Below, in pieces: positions 51,977 to 62,280 of a DNA stretch of 64,000 bases; the stretch's first letter is position 1; each line of letters opens with the position of its first letter. Source of the stretch: Marasmius tenuissimus (taxonomy: Eukaryota; Basidiomycota; Agaricomycetes; Agaricales; Marasmiaceae); NCBI GenBank assembly GCA_029532415.1, contig JAQOTA010000060.1, positions 4,340,001 to 4,404,000 of the forward strand, written 5' to 3'. The notes below the pieces were generated by a model that saw only the letters and a list, made by a program, of their open reading frames with translations, made no database searches and was not told the DNA's origin. Made by a program: the position numbers and the translations under genes.

Positions 51977-52231
51977 CTATAGTACGAGTTCCAAGACGGG
52001 CCTAGTGGGGTTCTGGCTGAGAAAATGGTGGCGAAGGACAGTTGACCCTCGGGCGCTAAGTACGTGATCAATGTTACTCACGACTTCTTTTCTTCTTACG
52101 ACTATTGTTCGCTCAATTCTCGCGATCTCTTCAATTCTTGAATTGCTTTCCGAAACATTGGCTCGGATCTCGTTGGGCGGGAAACTGACCGATCCTAATT
52201 GACTTGGCCAACACCTCTCGTTCAATGGCAC
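51977..52231 (-). CDS. Hypothetical 84-residue protein
   Basis: ATG-started frame MPLNERCWPSQLGSVSF with a charged helix-like stretch SNSRIEEIARIERTIVVRR. An overlapping minus frame (52131-52346) could contribute an upstream exon, but no splice pair joins them cleanly. Unrecognised. Confidence 0.35.
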   Translation of the reverse strand: MPLNERCWPSQLGSVSFPPNEIRANVSESNSRIEEIARIERTIVVRRKEVVSNIDHVLSARGSTVLRHHFLSQNPTRPVLELVL

Positions 52232-53174
52232 TTTGGGTTTCCAGGATTACTGTTGCAAGCAGGAGTCGACACCGTTGCTGTCTGTGGCCATAGGGTGCTC
52301 GTACAAACTGCTGCTTTCCCGTGAATGCTTTAGAACCTTTAGACACATGATGTGATTACTTCGGGAACCACGTCAATTTGCTTGAAGAGGGTTGTCTCCG
52401 AAAATCACGATCTCATGCGGAGCTGGTGCTCAGCGTGGCCCGTTGGCGTGTGTACTCAATAAAATCGTGGACTGATCACTGACATGTCCGCTTCTAGATG
52501 TGAATTAGAACTGCTGCGGACATCACAGGCAGCCACCTACGGCTAAGCAGGTCAAACACCCCGCCTCTCACGACCTACCTTACTGAAACAATATCAACCA
52601 AGTTGACGGGGCTTTGTTTGATGGAAACGATATATCCGGAAGGGAATTTGTGACAATTTACATTCCTGAAACGAAGAATTTCGTCCTGTGTCCTGTGAAG
52701 ATCATGTTTGGGATGAATCAAAATCCCATGCTACTTGATCACGGCATCTTGTTTAAACGCCAAGGCGGTGTGATGCGCATACCTACCAAACAGGGCACAC
52801 AGAGCATGAAGACAAAGAACGACGACGATGAGAACAGCCCCATGACCTCCTTGTGCATAGTCATATACTCTGACGAACGGAGTCCTTGGTTCAAAAGAGT
52901 TGTGAGAGTAATGAGACCGAAAAATAAGACGGGGTTCTGAGCTACGCGTACATAAGAGTTTACGGTGGTAGGCAACCAGAGAGCCTTCGGCTCATACATG
53001 AATGGCAAAGGCTATCAGAAGTGAGAACAAGTCAAAGTTGAGAACGGATCCGGTCCGCGTATGCCGAACCACCAAATCCGATCGAACTCCCCACGTTCCG
53101 TGCGTGTGAGTGGCCGAAGCCCGAGGGAACCTTCCCCCCGTTCCACCCTGAGGTCAGAACTAGTTTGTGGGCCA
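52232..53174. other. Interval with one exon-like frame
   Basis: A plus-strand frame at about 52614-52940 reads EFVTIYIPETKNFVLC and RVVRVMRPKNKTGF and looks coding. It lacks an ATG and a clear acceptor, so it may be a 3' exon. Nothing else is supported. Confidence 0.3.
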
Positions 53175-53715
53175 TGACATGCGCGGGAAGATGAATCCAC
53201 CCGTGTTAAGATCACGGGCGTGGATTCTCTGCAGGCCAGCGTCAGCACTCGTATACCCTCCATATTCCGCACCTCAGTCACGTACCTTGACACTCTGCCA
53301 ACCCGATCTATCGAAAGCTTTACCCCCATACTGAACCATTGGAAGGTGACAGCAGTGTATAGGTGTGACCCCCCTTGGGAAAAACTCGAGAGACGATCAT
53401 CCAAAAGCGAACAATAGACTCTAAAGGTGACCGCTTGCGTCGGTAGCCGATATCAAAACGTATCGGGGAATAAAGTTGGAAACCAGGAGAAGGGACGGGG
53501 CAACGATATTCATATAGAAAGAACGACCTTGATTGGTCGATCTCGAAGGCTTCACGTAGATTGGACAAGTTTGTTAGGTGGGAGAAGCTGGGAGACAGCC
53601 TACGCGGAGAACGTACCTGGACTATGACCGACAGACCCCACTATACTCCCCTAATACCCCACATTCAGGTTCGACTCCCACTAGTTGATAAGATCCCCGG
53701 TATCCCTGAAAGCCG
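53175..53715. repeat. Paralogous segment, copy 2 (partner 22510-23035)
   Basis: Shares ordered blocks with copy 1. A plus frame running from 53561 to 53986 (PHIQVRLPLVDKIPGIPES, then FLNLPKDGEDSHGRIDV) matches copy 1 over the PHIQVRxxxVxxIPGxPES part, but neither frame has an ATG at its start. Confidence 0.6.
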
Positions 53716-54537
53716 ACGGTCTCCATTCACCTCTCTTCACTATAAACTCGATTCCAAAGATTACTGCACGGCGGCGTTCCTTAACCTCCCGAAGGATGGA
53801 GAAGACAGCCACGGAAGGATTGACGTTAGTGGTATTAACATCTATCCCATCGTTGCCCTCCAAAACGTTGAATACGAGCGGTGCGAAGAGCGAGAGATAA
53901 GCTTAGCGCGTGGGTGGATATCAGACGATCCAACGGAACGTCGCATGGCCAAGAATGAATGGGCTCGGCCATTACCAACTGTTTAAGCCGGTTCAGATTC
54001 CTGAGGCGACAAAACGTTCGTTGGAGACGACGCATCTCTGGATGTGGATGGAGGACGCAAGTCCCGAAGAAGGGGAATAGATGGAGAAAGGTTGGGTAGA
54101 AAGACGACCGGTATACGTGTTACGGCCGTGGGTGTACCTACGACGGCTGATCGACAGGATAGAGGGATATAAACGGAGAAGATGTTGGGTCTGACGATGC
54201 ATTGGGGAAGCCGAACTTCATGCGGGATATTCGGGCAGGTTTATCTAAGGAACCAATGGTAGATGTATGCGTTAGAAAGATACCTGAACAGGGAAAAGAT
54301 CGGTGTTGGTGATACCTTGAGGCAACTAGATATTGGTTTGATATGGATGGTTTTGCAGTCTCCTCTTCTAGCCTTGCGGTATAACATAGTCCACTAAAGC
54401 CAATAAGACGCGTTAGAGTGATCACTAAGACGTGTGTGAAGTAGAAGTAACGGACCTTGTGAACGTATCTCGCCCGTGTCGACAACCAGCCCCCTGTTCC
54501 TTACTGTATAGGTAGTCGATAGGAAGACTCAAGTGTA
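53716..54537. other. Interval with no firm gene
   Basis: The tail of the plus frame ending at 53986 and weak minus frames (54138-54485) are present. Neither has splice or homology support. Confidence 0.3.
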
Positions 54538-54546
54538 TTTGAAAAG

Positions 54547-54775
54547 GGATAATTCTATTTATCAACCCCCTTGATAGACCTTCTCGTCTTTCGTTATTTG
54601 TCAACCCCCCATGGCATTTGACCCCGTCGTAAGACCTCCGGACAGCTGTCAGGACTCTCCGGTGGATTAGATCATTTTCAGTTATCCTCTTACAGTGGGG
54701 TCAAATGCCATGGGGGATTGACAAATAACGAAAGACAAGAAGGTCTATCAAGGGGGTTGATAAATAGAATTATCC
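54547..54775. mobile_element. Mutator-like MITE (229 bp)
   Basis: Long terminal inverted repeats (about 80 bp, starting GGATAATTCTATTTATC, only a few mismatches) and a perfect 9-bp target duplication TTTGAAAAG at 54538-54546 and 54776-54784. A 9-bp duplication with long TIRs is the signature of Mutator-like elements. No coding capacity. Confidence 0.93.
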
Positions 54776-54784
54776 TTTGAAAAG

Positions 54785-56240
54785 TAGGATAGCCGTTTTG
54801 ACAGACGAAACTCCGATACGCATGCTTGCTGGTAATAAGGAGGTCATGAAGTTCTAGTCTTGAGTAGAATATCGCAGACCATTAGGTGTTCGTTCGTTCC
54901 ACGTCTTTTAAGGAGGCATGCGCGAGTCAGGTCAACACGGACGTGGATAGGTATCCATAAAACGTACCAAGCCCCAGACCAAGGCCAAAGCCTTTCAATC
55001 ACAATTCGTAATCATTCTCTGGCTAACGCTCAATCATCCCGAACAGATATGTCTCCTGCAATCCTCAGTCTTTCTGAGCTGATCATGACCCGTTAGCACG
55101 CGGTACCGACGAAAAGAAAAGGCCAAGCGAAGCATACCTTGAAGGGCACCATAAGTGTACATAGGCGCGTTGTTCAGTCGTAGAATTGAGGTGCATTGTC
55201 GTACTGGTCGACGGTACGACCTGTTCGCTTTTGTGAGTCATGGCGGTAAAGGAAAAGGAAACGTCATTGGCAATTGAATAGGAACAACCTGGCAGCCGCA
55301 TAGGCGGATCCGGCAGGCAACTCGAACCGCTATGTTTGTGCTTGGTCTTCTCGCGTCTACGGTCTTTGGAGATGTCCTCTTTACTCATTATTGAAAATCA
55401 TGCTACTCAATACTCATGGTTGACAGGTAATTTTCGTAAGTGGTAACCTTTCCCCCCATGATACGCGGAAGGTCAGTGAGGACTCAGGAGGCCACTCTAG
55501 GGCCGTCTCGAACCGAATTCTCTGGTGACTCTCAGCTTTAGGAAAGGGAGCCAATGGCAGAAAACCCGCTCACTAATATGGGCTTTCCCACCCCTTCCCT
55601 CGTTGAACTCGGCCCATAGTATCGTTTCTCGCTGTTACACCACCTCTGAGCTCTATCAGCGGCTTAATATTCTCAGTTCTGAGCGGAGTGAATTGGGTAG
55701 ATGCAGCCGCTCAAGCTCTGGATTCACAGTTTATTCAGACGATTTTACAATCTTAATCACTCCTGCTTGTGAAGGGGTCTCGTGCTGATATAGGTGCACC
55801 ATGACCTACCTAGCATTGGCTTATGTAGCGGCATCTATCCGGGTAGATGTTATGGGCCTTGTTCGCTCGTATCTCGATGCTAAATATTTCGGCAGCATGG
55901 TCTTTTACTGAAGGCCGCCGTCGTTTAAAATTCTTAACATCGACGTGAATGAAACTATTTCTTCTTCAGGAACCACTTCTTAATACTACATTGGAGCGGC
56001 GTGAACTATCAACATCTATCTCGTATGGTCATTATTCCTCCGTGCGTCTCGACTGTCTCCTCAGCAGTCATTATTGTTGCCGTCCCGTTTCCTCCAATAA
56101 GACTTTCACGTTAGCCACTGTGGAATGCCCTGCATTAATGTCGAGACAATAGTTGCTTTGAATATCCCGTAGGTCCGTGGGGGTGAACAACCACTCGGAT
56201 CCAGCTTTTAGATTCGATATCGAAATCGCCGTGGGGTGGA
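54785..56240. other. Gene-poor interval
   Basis: A minus frame at 55083-55388 and plus frames near 55525 and 55949 show no motif, start context or splice support. Nothing else seen. Confidence 0.3.
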
Positions 56241-56242
56241 AT

Positions 56243-56396
56243 AGGGCTGCTCAATTCTCAGTTCGTCCGCCGCTCGTCAGCTCGTCCCAGTTCGTCAGCT
56301 TGTCTCGGGCAAAATTCGCAAAAAATTCCCGCGAAATAAGCTGACGAGCTGGGATGAGCTGACGAACTGGGGACGAACTGAGAATTGAGCAGCCCT
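56243..56396. mobile_element. Palindromic MITE (154 bp)
   Basis: A perfect 26-bp TIR (AGGGCTGCTCAATTCTCAGT...) extends with mismatches through most of the element, so the whole copy could fold into one hairpin. The flanks read GGAAT and AATGC. The target duplication could be AAT, or TA if the TIR starts at GGGCTG (Tc1/mariner type). Confidence 0.88.
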
Positions 56397-56837
56397 AATG
56401 CTTTTAATCAAAATATCTTTTCATTGCGATTGGTGGCTACGCTGAAGCAGCGATTGACGCGCTCAAAAGCGCGCATGCCCTGTATAGGACTTGGGGAACT
56501 ACTTAGTACACTGCCTTGGGTGCACTCAAGAATCGACGACTCGCCTTTCTCGCAGGCGGGATATATCGACTGTGTTATCTAGCCGTGGGCTGCGATCTCG
56601 CCAGCCTCAGCGGTATTTATTCGGTTTGAGCATAGAAGGGTAGTAGATAAATAAGCATACGATGATTAATACTACCGCTCTCAAGACTAGTGAAAACTGG
56701 AGGTAAGTATCTTGTGGCAAAAATGTAAACATAGTAGTCTTGGGGGTGGATAAATGAAACAAATTACAAAAGGAGCGAAAACGGAAGGGAGAATAAATAG
56801 GTGACTCCTCGCCGTATCATACACAAAATCTCGCCGA

Positions 56838-58429
56838 TCAAACCATTCCAGTTTCACCAATCTTCTCTTCCGGATTTGCTGTCTCCACACGGGCATCATC
56901 AGCATCGTCTCGACGATGAGAGTGAATATCCAAAGTCGTTCGTAAAACATTTGGGCCAAAAGTAGTGCCTTGTTGAGATGCCTGCTCGGCGAAGTGGATT
57001 GACATCACCTGTTGCACACTGTTGACAGACTCTCCATATGCGACTCGGACAATAATCAAGGTAGGTGCTAGGCCCTGGAGGGTCACAGAAGCTATCAGAT
57101 CCCAGTTTATAGAGGAGGACATCAAGTACTTACTGCCATTAGATACGCGATGGCGGTAAGATCAACGGGAAACCTGCCCCGCGTTTCTGGGTCGGATAGA
57201 GTATTTACCAACATTGCGGTTATCATGGTCGCCGGAAACAATATTCCTGACTCGAGGCTGACAAATATCATTGAAAGGGATTGCTAGGACACAAGTAGAC
57301 TTACATGACAGTAATAACCGTCTGGTACCTCGCACGAACCGACCTTTGCATGTGTCGACGTGCTTCTCGGCTGATCCACCAAATTCTCCCGGCTAGAATA
57401 ATCACATCTGACTGAGACATGTGCTAATATTACATTTCAGGAACTCACCTGTGAGCACCGACAATATACCATTAAATACTGCAACCGCGATCATGTTTCC
57501 ATGATCAAGCTTCGCTGATATGAGATACAGGTGTTGAAACTTGTCCATGTTGTCCTGCGAAATGGAGCCCATAAATGCAGTTGAAATGGAAATACCTGAA
57601 TCAACAAGTTTTATTTGTTGCCGCTGAGATACTCGCTCTGGATTTCAAGTGAGAAACCAGTACATACCGTTGAGGACAATCCCCACAGCACCCAGGGTAT
57701 ATAGTACAATCCTGCTAAATCCCCAGAGGACATAGCACCGGTGCACCTATCAAAAGAGACGCAGTTGGAAGCTGACAGCCATCGTGAGTTAGCATACACA
57801 CAATCATTATATCAGCTATAAGACTGTGTAGTAGTATTAGTGTGGAACAATCAGCCCAAAGTTATATCACACTTTATGAAGGTAGCTGAAAGGAGCCAGT
57901 AGCTCTGGGTGTGAGTGGACTTTGGTAAGAACATGCAGATACATGAGAGGACCTCAATAAATGGTTAGCACGTACATGAAAAGAGGTTGCAAGCGGTCTC
58001 CGTCCCAGTACTCCAGCATAGACTCGTAATCTCGGGTCTTTGCTACGTTGAAATAGACAATAGCTTGTCGTGTCTGACCAAAGGTCTCTGAAGCAACAAA
58101 GAGACTTGCGAAGGCGAATAACAGTATGGTGCATACGAGATAAAGTCTCAACCCGGACCTGTGCCGGCGAAGAAAGACTCGCATACAGAGACCGAATATA
58201 ATCATGTATATCCCCATTCAAGTGAATGTTAGTTTTCGCAGGGAAAGTTATCAATGAAGAACATACCAAAAATGAAGAACATGGGCTGTTAGAGCGGAAA
58301 TGTGAGACACCAATACACAGGGCTATAGGATAACCCACTCACAGTGAGGGTGGCAATTGGTTGGACGATGGCCTGGCTAACTGTAAGGAACGGAGCCACA
58401 AGTTCTTCTGGGTTGTCTTGAGAAGCCAT
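56838..58429 (-). CDS. 7TM-like membrane protein paralog F
   Basis: Starts MASQDNPEELVAPFLTV at 58429, then IVQPIATLT. Next come MFFIFG; IYMIIFGLCMRVFLRRHRSG through LYLVCTILLFAFASLFVASE; SYWLLSATFI joined to LIADIMI; VHRCYVLWGFSRIVLYTLGA; AKLDHGNMIAVAVFNGILSV; RIWWISREARRHMQ; ESGILFPATMITAMLV; and GLAPTLIIVRVAYGESVNSV. The tail ends GETGMV at 56838. The small fourth exon is one base shorter than in E; phase is kept only if exon 3 uses a donor 4 nt further on (GTGCTA instead of GTACGT). The result is a good hydrophobic segment, so I prefer an intact gene. Function unknown. Confidence 0.7.
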
Positions 58430-59145
58430 TGGTTTTGTGAGGGTCTTCAATTTGATGAGGAACAAGACGTACCAAGAGCTTGGGAAGAGAGCTTTTATAC
58501 TGTATACCCGCCTACCGCAAAGGTCAAAATCACCGCACGTTCGACGTCGTGGAGCTGGTGTAAATTGATCAGCCACATTAGTCGTGGTCTAAAAAATATG
58601 TAATTTACTATTGCGCCACATCACGAGAGAAAGATGGGGTCGAACGTCCGAATGTTACTATCCGTAGCTACGAACGGACTCGCTGGAGAGACGGAAAGCT
58701 CTCGAATTAGAAAATAGCGGGCTTACTGTTGGCTTCGAGTACTTCGGTTATGGCGACCTCACGAAGTACAACCATGGATTAACCCTAGCTTCTACGTTTT
58801 CCCCACCCCTCATCGCGAGGGGCGGACAATTATGTTTGTATTCCAGGCCTACTACTATGAAATGTTCCCGACTAAAGAAATCCATAGCACCTCAAGCCAT
58901 CATAATCATAGAATTATTTATAGGCTTCCCGCCCTACGCTGAAAAGACAACAAAAACTGTCAAATGACGCGTCCGATACCGCAAAGCATGATTTCCGGAC
59001 GATTAAAGTATCCAATCGATACTTATATCCAGAAGAGTATGCGCTAGTCATCTACGATCAACCATTTTTAGTACGACAAGGACAGGCTGGAAGTACTGAT
59101 GGAGAAATACAAACAAATTGAAGGAGAACGAGGAGGGTGCGGAAG
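58430..59145. other. Upstream region of paralog F
   Basis: TTTTATACTG near 58494 is the likely TATA region. Beyond it lie blocks shared with the upstream of E (TATTGCGCCACATCA, GTTCCCGACTAAAG) and D (GCTA...ACGGACT). No gene. Confidence 0.5.
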
Positions 59146-59487
59146 CTATAACGTAGGCAAATGGGAGCATTGATGTATCATAATTTTTGATGTAGTGCGA
59201 TCGGATTCGCACCAATCAATGAAACGGATACAGAGCGGATGCAGATTTGTAGGGTTGCAAGTTACCCTCGGTCCTCGACCCCTCGGTTCCCGACCAAAGA
59301 GTGTTTGTTGTTGTGGGGAGAGCTTGGAGAGGGCAGGTGGGTAGGGAAGGTATTGTCGGGAGCTAGCATTGGGAATTGGTACGAGCAGAGAATGGCTTAC
59401 CTGGATATGTTGATCACGAATGAAAAAAGGGGAATAAATATCCCCGAATCCGGATCCACAATCAATAGGTCCGGTGGAGGTGATCAT
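59146..59487 (-). CDS. Doubtful ORF with a good internal donor
   Basis: ATG-started frame MITSTGPIDCGSGFGDIY. A good donor (CAG then GTAAGC) after DQHIQ suggests a first exon of 28 codons rather than the full 113-codon ORF. No matching downstream exon was identified. Confidence 0.25.
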   Translation of the reverse strand: MITSTGPIDCGSGFGDIYSPFFIRDQHIQVSHSLLVPIPNASSRQYLPYPPALSKLSPQQQTLFGREPRGRGPRVTCNPTNLHPLCIRFIDWCESDRTTSKIMIHQCSHLPTL

Positions 59488-59513
59488 CTTTTCTACGATT
59501 TATCAAATTCTAT

Positions 59514-60006
59514 TTAAATCAACGTTGCGGCGTGTTCTATGTTGAAGTGATCGTTTTTCTGCATCTCTACATAGTCATTGTAATTTTCCAAGAGGAGAGA
59601 CCAAGTCAAGAATCCCTGCCAGATGCATCTGGAGATTGCCGGGTCCCAAGAGGACAGAAACTCTGGGCAATGACAACGCTGAAAATCAAATAGAAATATC
59701 ATCAACGGTGCCCAACCACCTAAGATCTGAAGAATGACTTACAAGTCCGGTATAATCCCAGCGCTGCAACGCCAGCCGGTGTACAATGTGCACAATATCA
59801 GCTCTGTGCTCAAGGTTCTCCGACCACCGGGACATGTCGAGGTCCCGGGGGGTTGCATGTATTGCAAGGGCAAATAAGACCTGAGACTCGACCGACATGA
59901 GTTTAATTGATCCACAAGGGACATCGGCGGCAGGATCATGAAGATCCAACATAGCGGTGAGATCATCAGTGCAGTCGTTATGGTAGTTCAGACGAAGGTG
60001 AACCAT
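59514..60006 (-). CDS. Hypothetical 142-residue protein, two exons
   Basis: Exon 1 is 60006-59743 (88 codons) and exon 2 is 59678-59514, joined in phase 0 across a 64-bp intron (GTAAGT...TTTTCAG). The product begins MVHLRLNYHNDCTDDL, holds AIHATPRDLDMSRWSENLEH and HIVHRLALQRWDYTG, then a Cys/Trp-rich second half (RCHCPEFLSSW, CIWQGFLTWSLLLENYNDY). It looks globular and soluble. I do not recognise a domain. TATATATA stands about 40 bp before the ATG. This is one of the cleanest gene models in the window. Confidence 0.75.
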
Positions 60007-60040
60007 CGCAAAGTAGGGTGGAAACAGAGAGAAAACATGG

Positions 60041-60052
60041 ATATATATATTT
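60041..60052 (-). promoter_or_regulatory. TATA box of the two-exon gene
   Basis: ATATATATATTT lies 35-46 bp upstream of the ATG at 60006 on the minus strand. Confidence 0.5.
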
Positions 60053-60183
60053 ACAGTGCGGACCCCTGAAGGGGCGGGATCTACAGGTACATGAAAAATT
60101 ATCCTAAATGAAAAATTAGCCTAAACATGACGAAACCTATGGCAAATCTGTAGCCCGGGTGGCGGTATCTCCATGTGTGTCTA

Positions 60184-60888
60184 CTATAGTGACCTGCCTT
60201 GCCTTGTAGGCACGACTGCAGACCACCCTTGCCGGATACAAGCTGGGATATGAGCTGAAGTAACAGCTGGAGTACCAGCTGGAGTACCAGCTGTTGTGGC
60301 CGGCAGGTTATGAGGTGCTGAGAACTGTAGCACAGCAGAGGGGGTGATGGTCAGCACTCTGAAATGCTCATTCTAGTTGATATCATTGTCAGGGTTGTCA
60401 GAATCGTTGTCCAAGACAGCCACTGTTGGATAGGATGGGGGACTGCAATACATTTGGCCAGGGGGGACTAGTAGATAAAATTGTATGACCGCCAGATGCT
60501 AAGCATTGTAAGTGATAGAGCTGACGGAGGCTAGGGAGACTCACTTCCTGGTCTTGACTGACAGGTTTCTTGAAAACGAACCGATGTAGTTGAACCTAAC
60601 ATCAACGTCAGATCTCAATAAGAAAAAAAATGTACTGCACATACTGACTGGCCAGCGACTTGTTGGCGGCGGGTAACAGCAGTCAGAAGCCACAAAACCA
60701 TTTTCACAGTGGATTTACTGACCTCTGGAAGGGGACACTGTAGTTGATGCTCAGCAGAACCCATACAAAAAATGAAACAATCACTCACCAGCTGTCAAAG
60801 AACTGGGACCATCTAGCTTTACCATCAGTCCTGTAACGACACTGAAAGAGGGCAAAAACATACCTGTCCTCGTCTCGCTGTTGGCCAT
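60184..60888 (-). pseudogene. Thr/Pro/Ala-rich hypothetical gene, probably decayed
   Basis: ATG at 60888 (MANSETRT), then a short 33-bp candidate intron, LMVKLDGPSSLTAG, and a good donor (GTGAGT) at 60788. The 3' part reads SPPSYPTVAVLDNDSDNPDND, an in-frame TAG, then EHFRVLTITPSAVLQFS. A TTAGTPAGTPAVTSAHIP repeat follows, ending GRSL at 60184. The TAG looks like a decayed codon. It is divergent from the plus-strand remnant at 61226. N-terminal DGPSSLT-type openings occur in repeated basidiomycete hypothetical proteins; that link is inference. Confidence 0.4.
60241..60293. repeat. 12-13 bp CAGCTGGAGTAC tandem repeat
   Basis: CAGCTGGAGTAC occurs twice in tandem with flanking partial copies. 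It encodes the TPAGTPA repeats on the minus strand. Confidence 0.7.
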
Positions 60889-61225
60889 GGGAGATTTTGG
60901 GGGGAGTAGGGAAGAAAAAAGGAAGGAAAGGAAGGCTGGGAATATTGGGGCAGGGTAAGAGCTGGATCTCCAACCGGCATTTGCCAGATCGGAATTTGGC
61001 GGCAGGGCAACAGGGAACCACAAGGTGCCGGATGAGTGGCAGACAATTTTGCCTGGTCTTGATTTGCCTGAAAGTGATTGATAAGGTGAAATTTGTCCTT
61101 CTGCAACTTGACTGCCTGCTACCAGCTTGAACCCAGCAAATCTCCTTGAAAATCAAAGTGTCAGTTGATTGCTAGATGAGCTTGATGTGCATATTTGACA
61201 GTGAAAAGACGGATAGTGACTCACC

Positions 61226-62280
61226 ATGTGCCATAAATCCACCAGGTTTCACTATGCCCAATCAACGCACCTTCAAAGGCCAACATGGAGCAGAGCTTGC
61301 TTGAATGGAACCACAAACAATGAGGTTGCGGTAATTCAAAGTCAATTTTTCAGGCATTGGCCCGTGCTTTTGCCATTGGAAACTGAGAGGTCAAAAGAAG
61401 AGCTTGACACTGTCAGCAAAGACAATCCACTACCAGAGGTGGAAGACTCCAGAAAGATGAAGGACAAGCTATCAGAGGAAGACTTCAAAGAGAGGATGGA
61501 GAAATATAAGAGCTATGTGGAAACCCTCAAGATGCGGAAACATGTATGTGACCCAAGCCTCACAATCTCCGTCACAAAACACTTACCTGTGACTGCACAG
61601 CAAATCAAGAACCCCTTGAAGAACGACTAAGGCCAAGCCAAAGGCGGCATCATAAAACAGGGGAAGAAAAACCCTTTCTCACACCTCTTTGCTTGCTTTG
61701 GTCCAAACGAGAAGGGTCAGTCTTCAAGAAAACCACGCAAGCAGTCCGCTGAGCAAATGTGGGCCAAGGGCAACAAGAATTTTCATAACATATATTGAGC
61801 ACGCAAAGCCTCCACCAATCCAAACCAAAAAGAAGCTGCAGCCTTTCATGACACAGTGTGGGCTGAGGAGTTCAAGAAACTTCCTGAGGAGATGCAGAAG
61901 AGGTGGGAGGAGAAGATGAAGGGTCAACACACGCAGGTGCTCAAGGAATGGAGGGAGAAGACAACCGGGAAGCCACCAGCAAGCCTGAAGACATGCAAAA
62001 GTAAGTCTGTTCTGACAACTTGCAACATCATTAATTGACATTGATCGTGAAAAGGTGTATCGACCGCACCAGCAAGGTCTGCAAGTTGTTTCTGGAGGTG
62101 CTGTGCAAGGCAACCGGAATGGTCAGGGCTGTTGTTGTTGGAGGGCCAGAACCTCAGGATGGAGGTCATTTGAATGGTGTTGCGTATGTACACTGACTTT
62201 GCTTGATGTGGACCATGGGGGCATTCAGAGGTTAACATGTGGAAAAACCATACATTTCCTAGCTTTGGACGGCATCTGAG
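61226..62280 (+). pseudogene. Remnant of a repeated basidiomycete gene family, middle part
   Basis: The frame 61226-61630 (MCHKSTRFHYAQ...) contains a charged helix SEEDFKERMEKYKSYVETL. After stops it goes on with DTVWAEEFKKLPEEMQKRWE and LKEWREKTTGKPPASLKTC. Beyond an intron-like GTAAGT...GAAAAG it has LFLEVLCKATGMV and AVVVGGPEPQDGGHLNGV. Charged EW/RWE helices followed by a GGPEP-D-G motif are, from memory, typical of a large uncharacterised family scattered through Agaricomycete genomes. Several stops and no continuous frame indicate decay. Confidence 0.55.

Noticed and set aside
53015..53404. 129-codon minus-strand ORF
   Set aside because: It lies in the duplicated segment. The partner copy at 22.6 kb has stops in the corresponding frame, so conservation as a protein is not supported.
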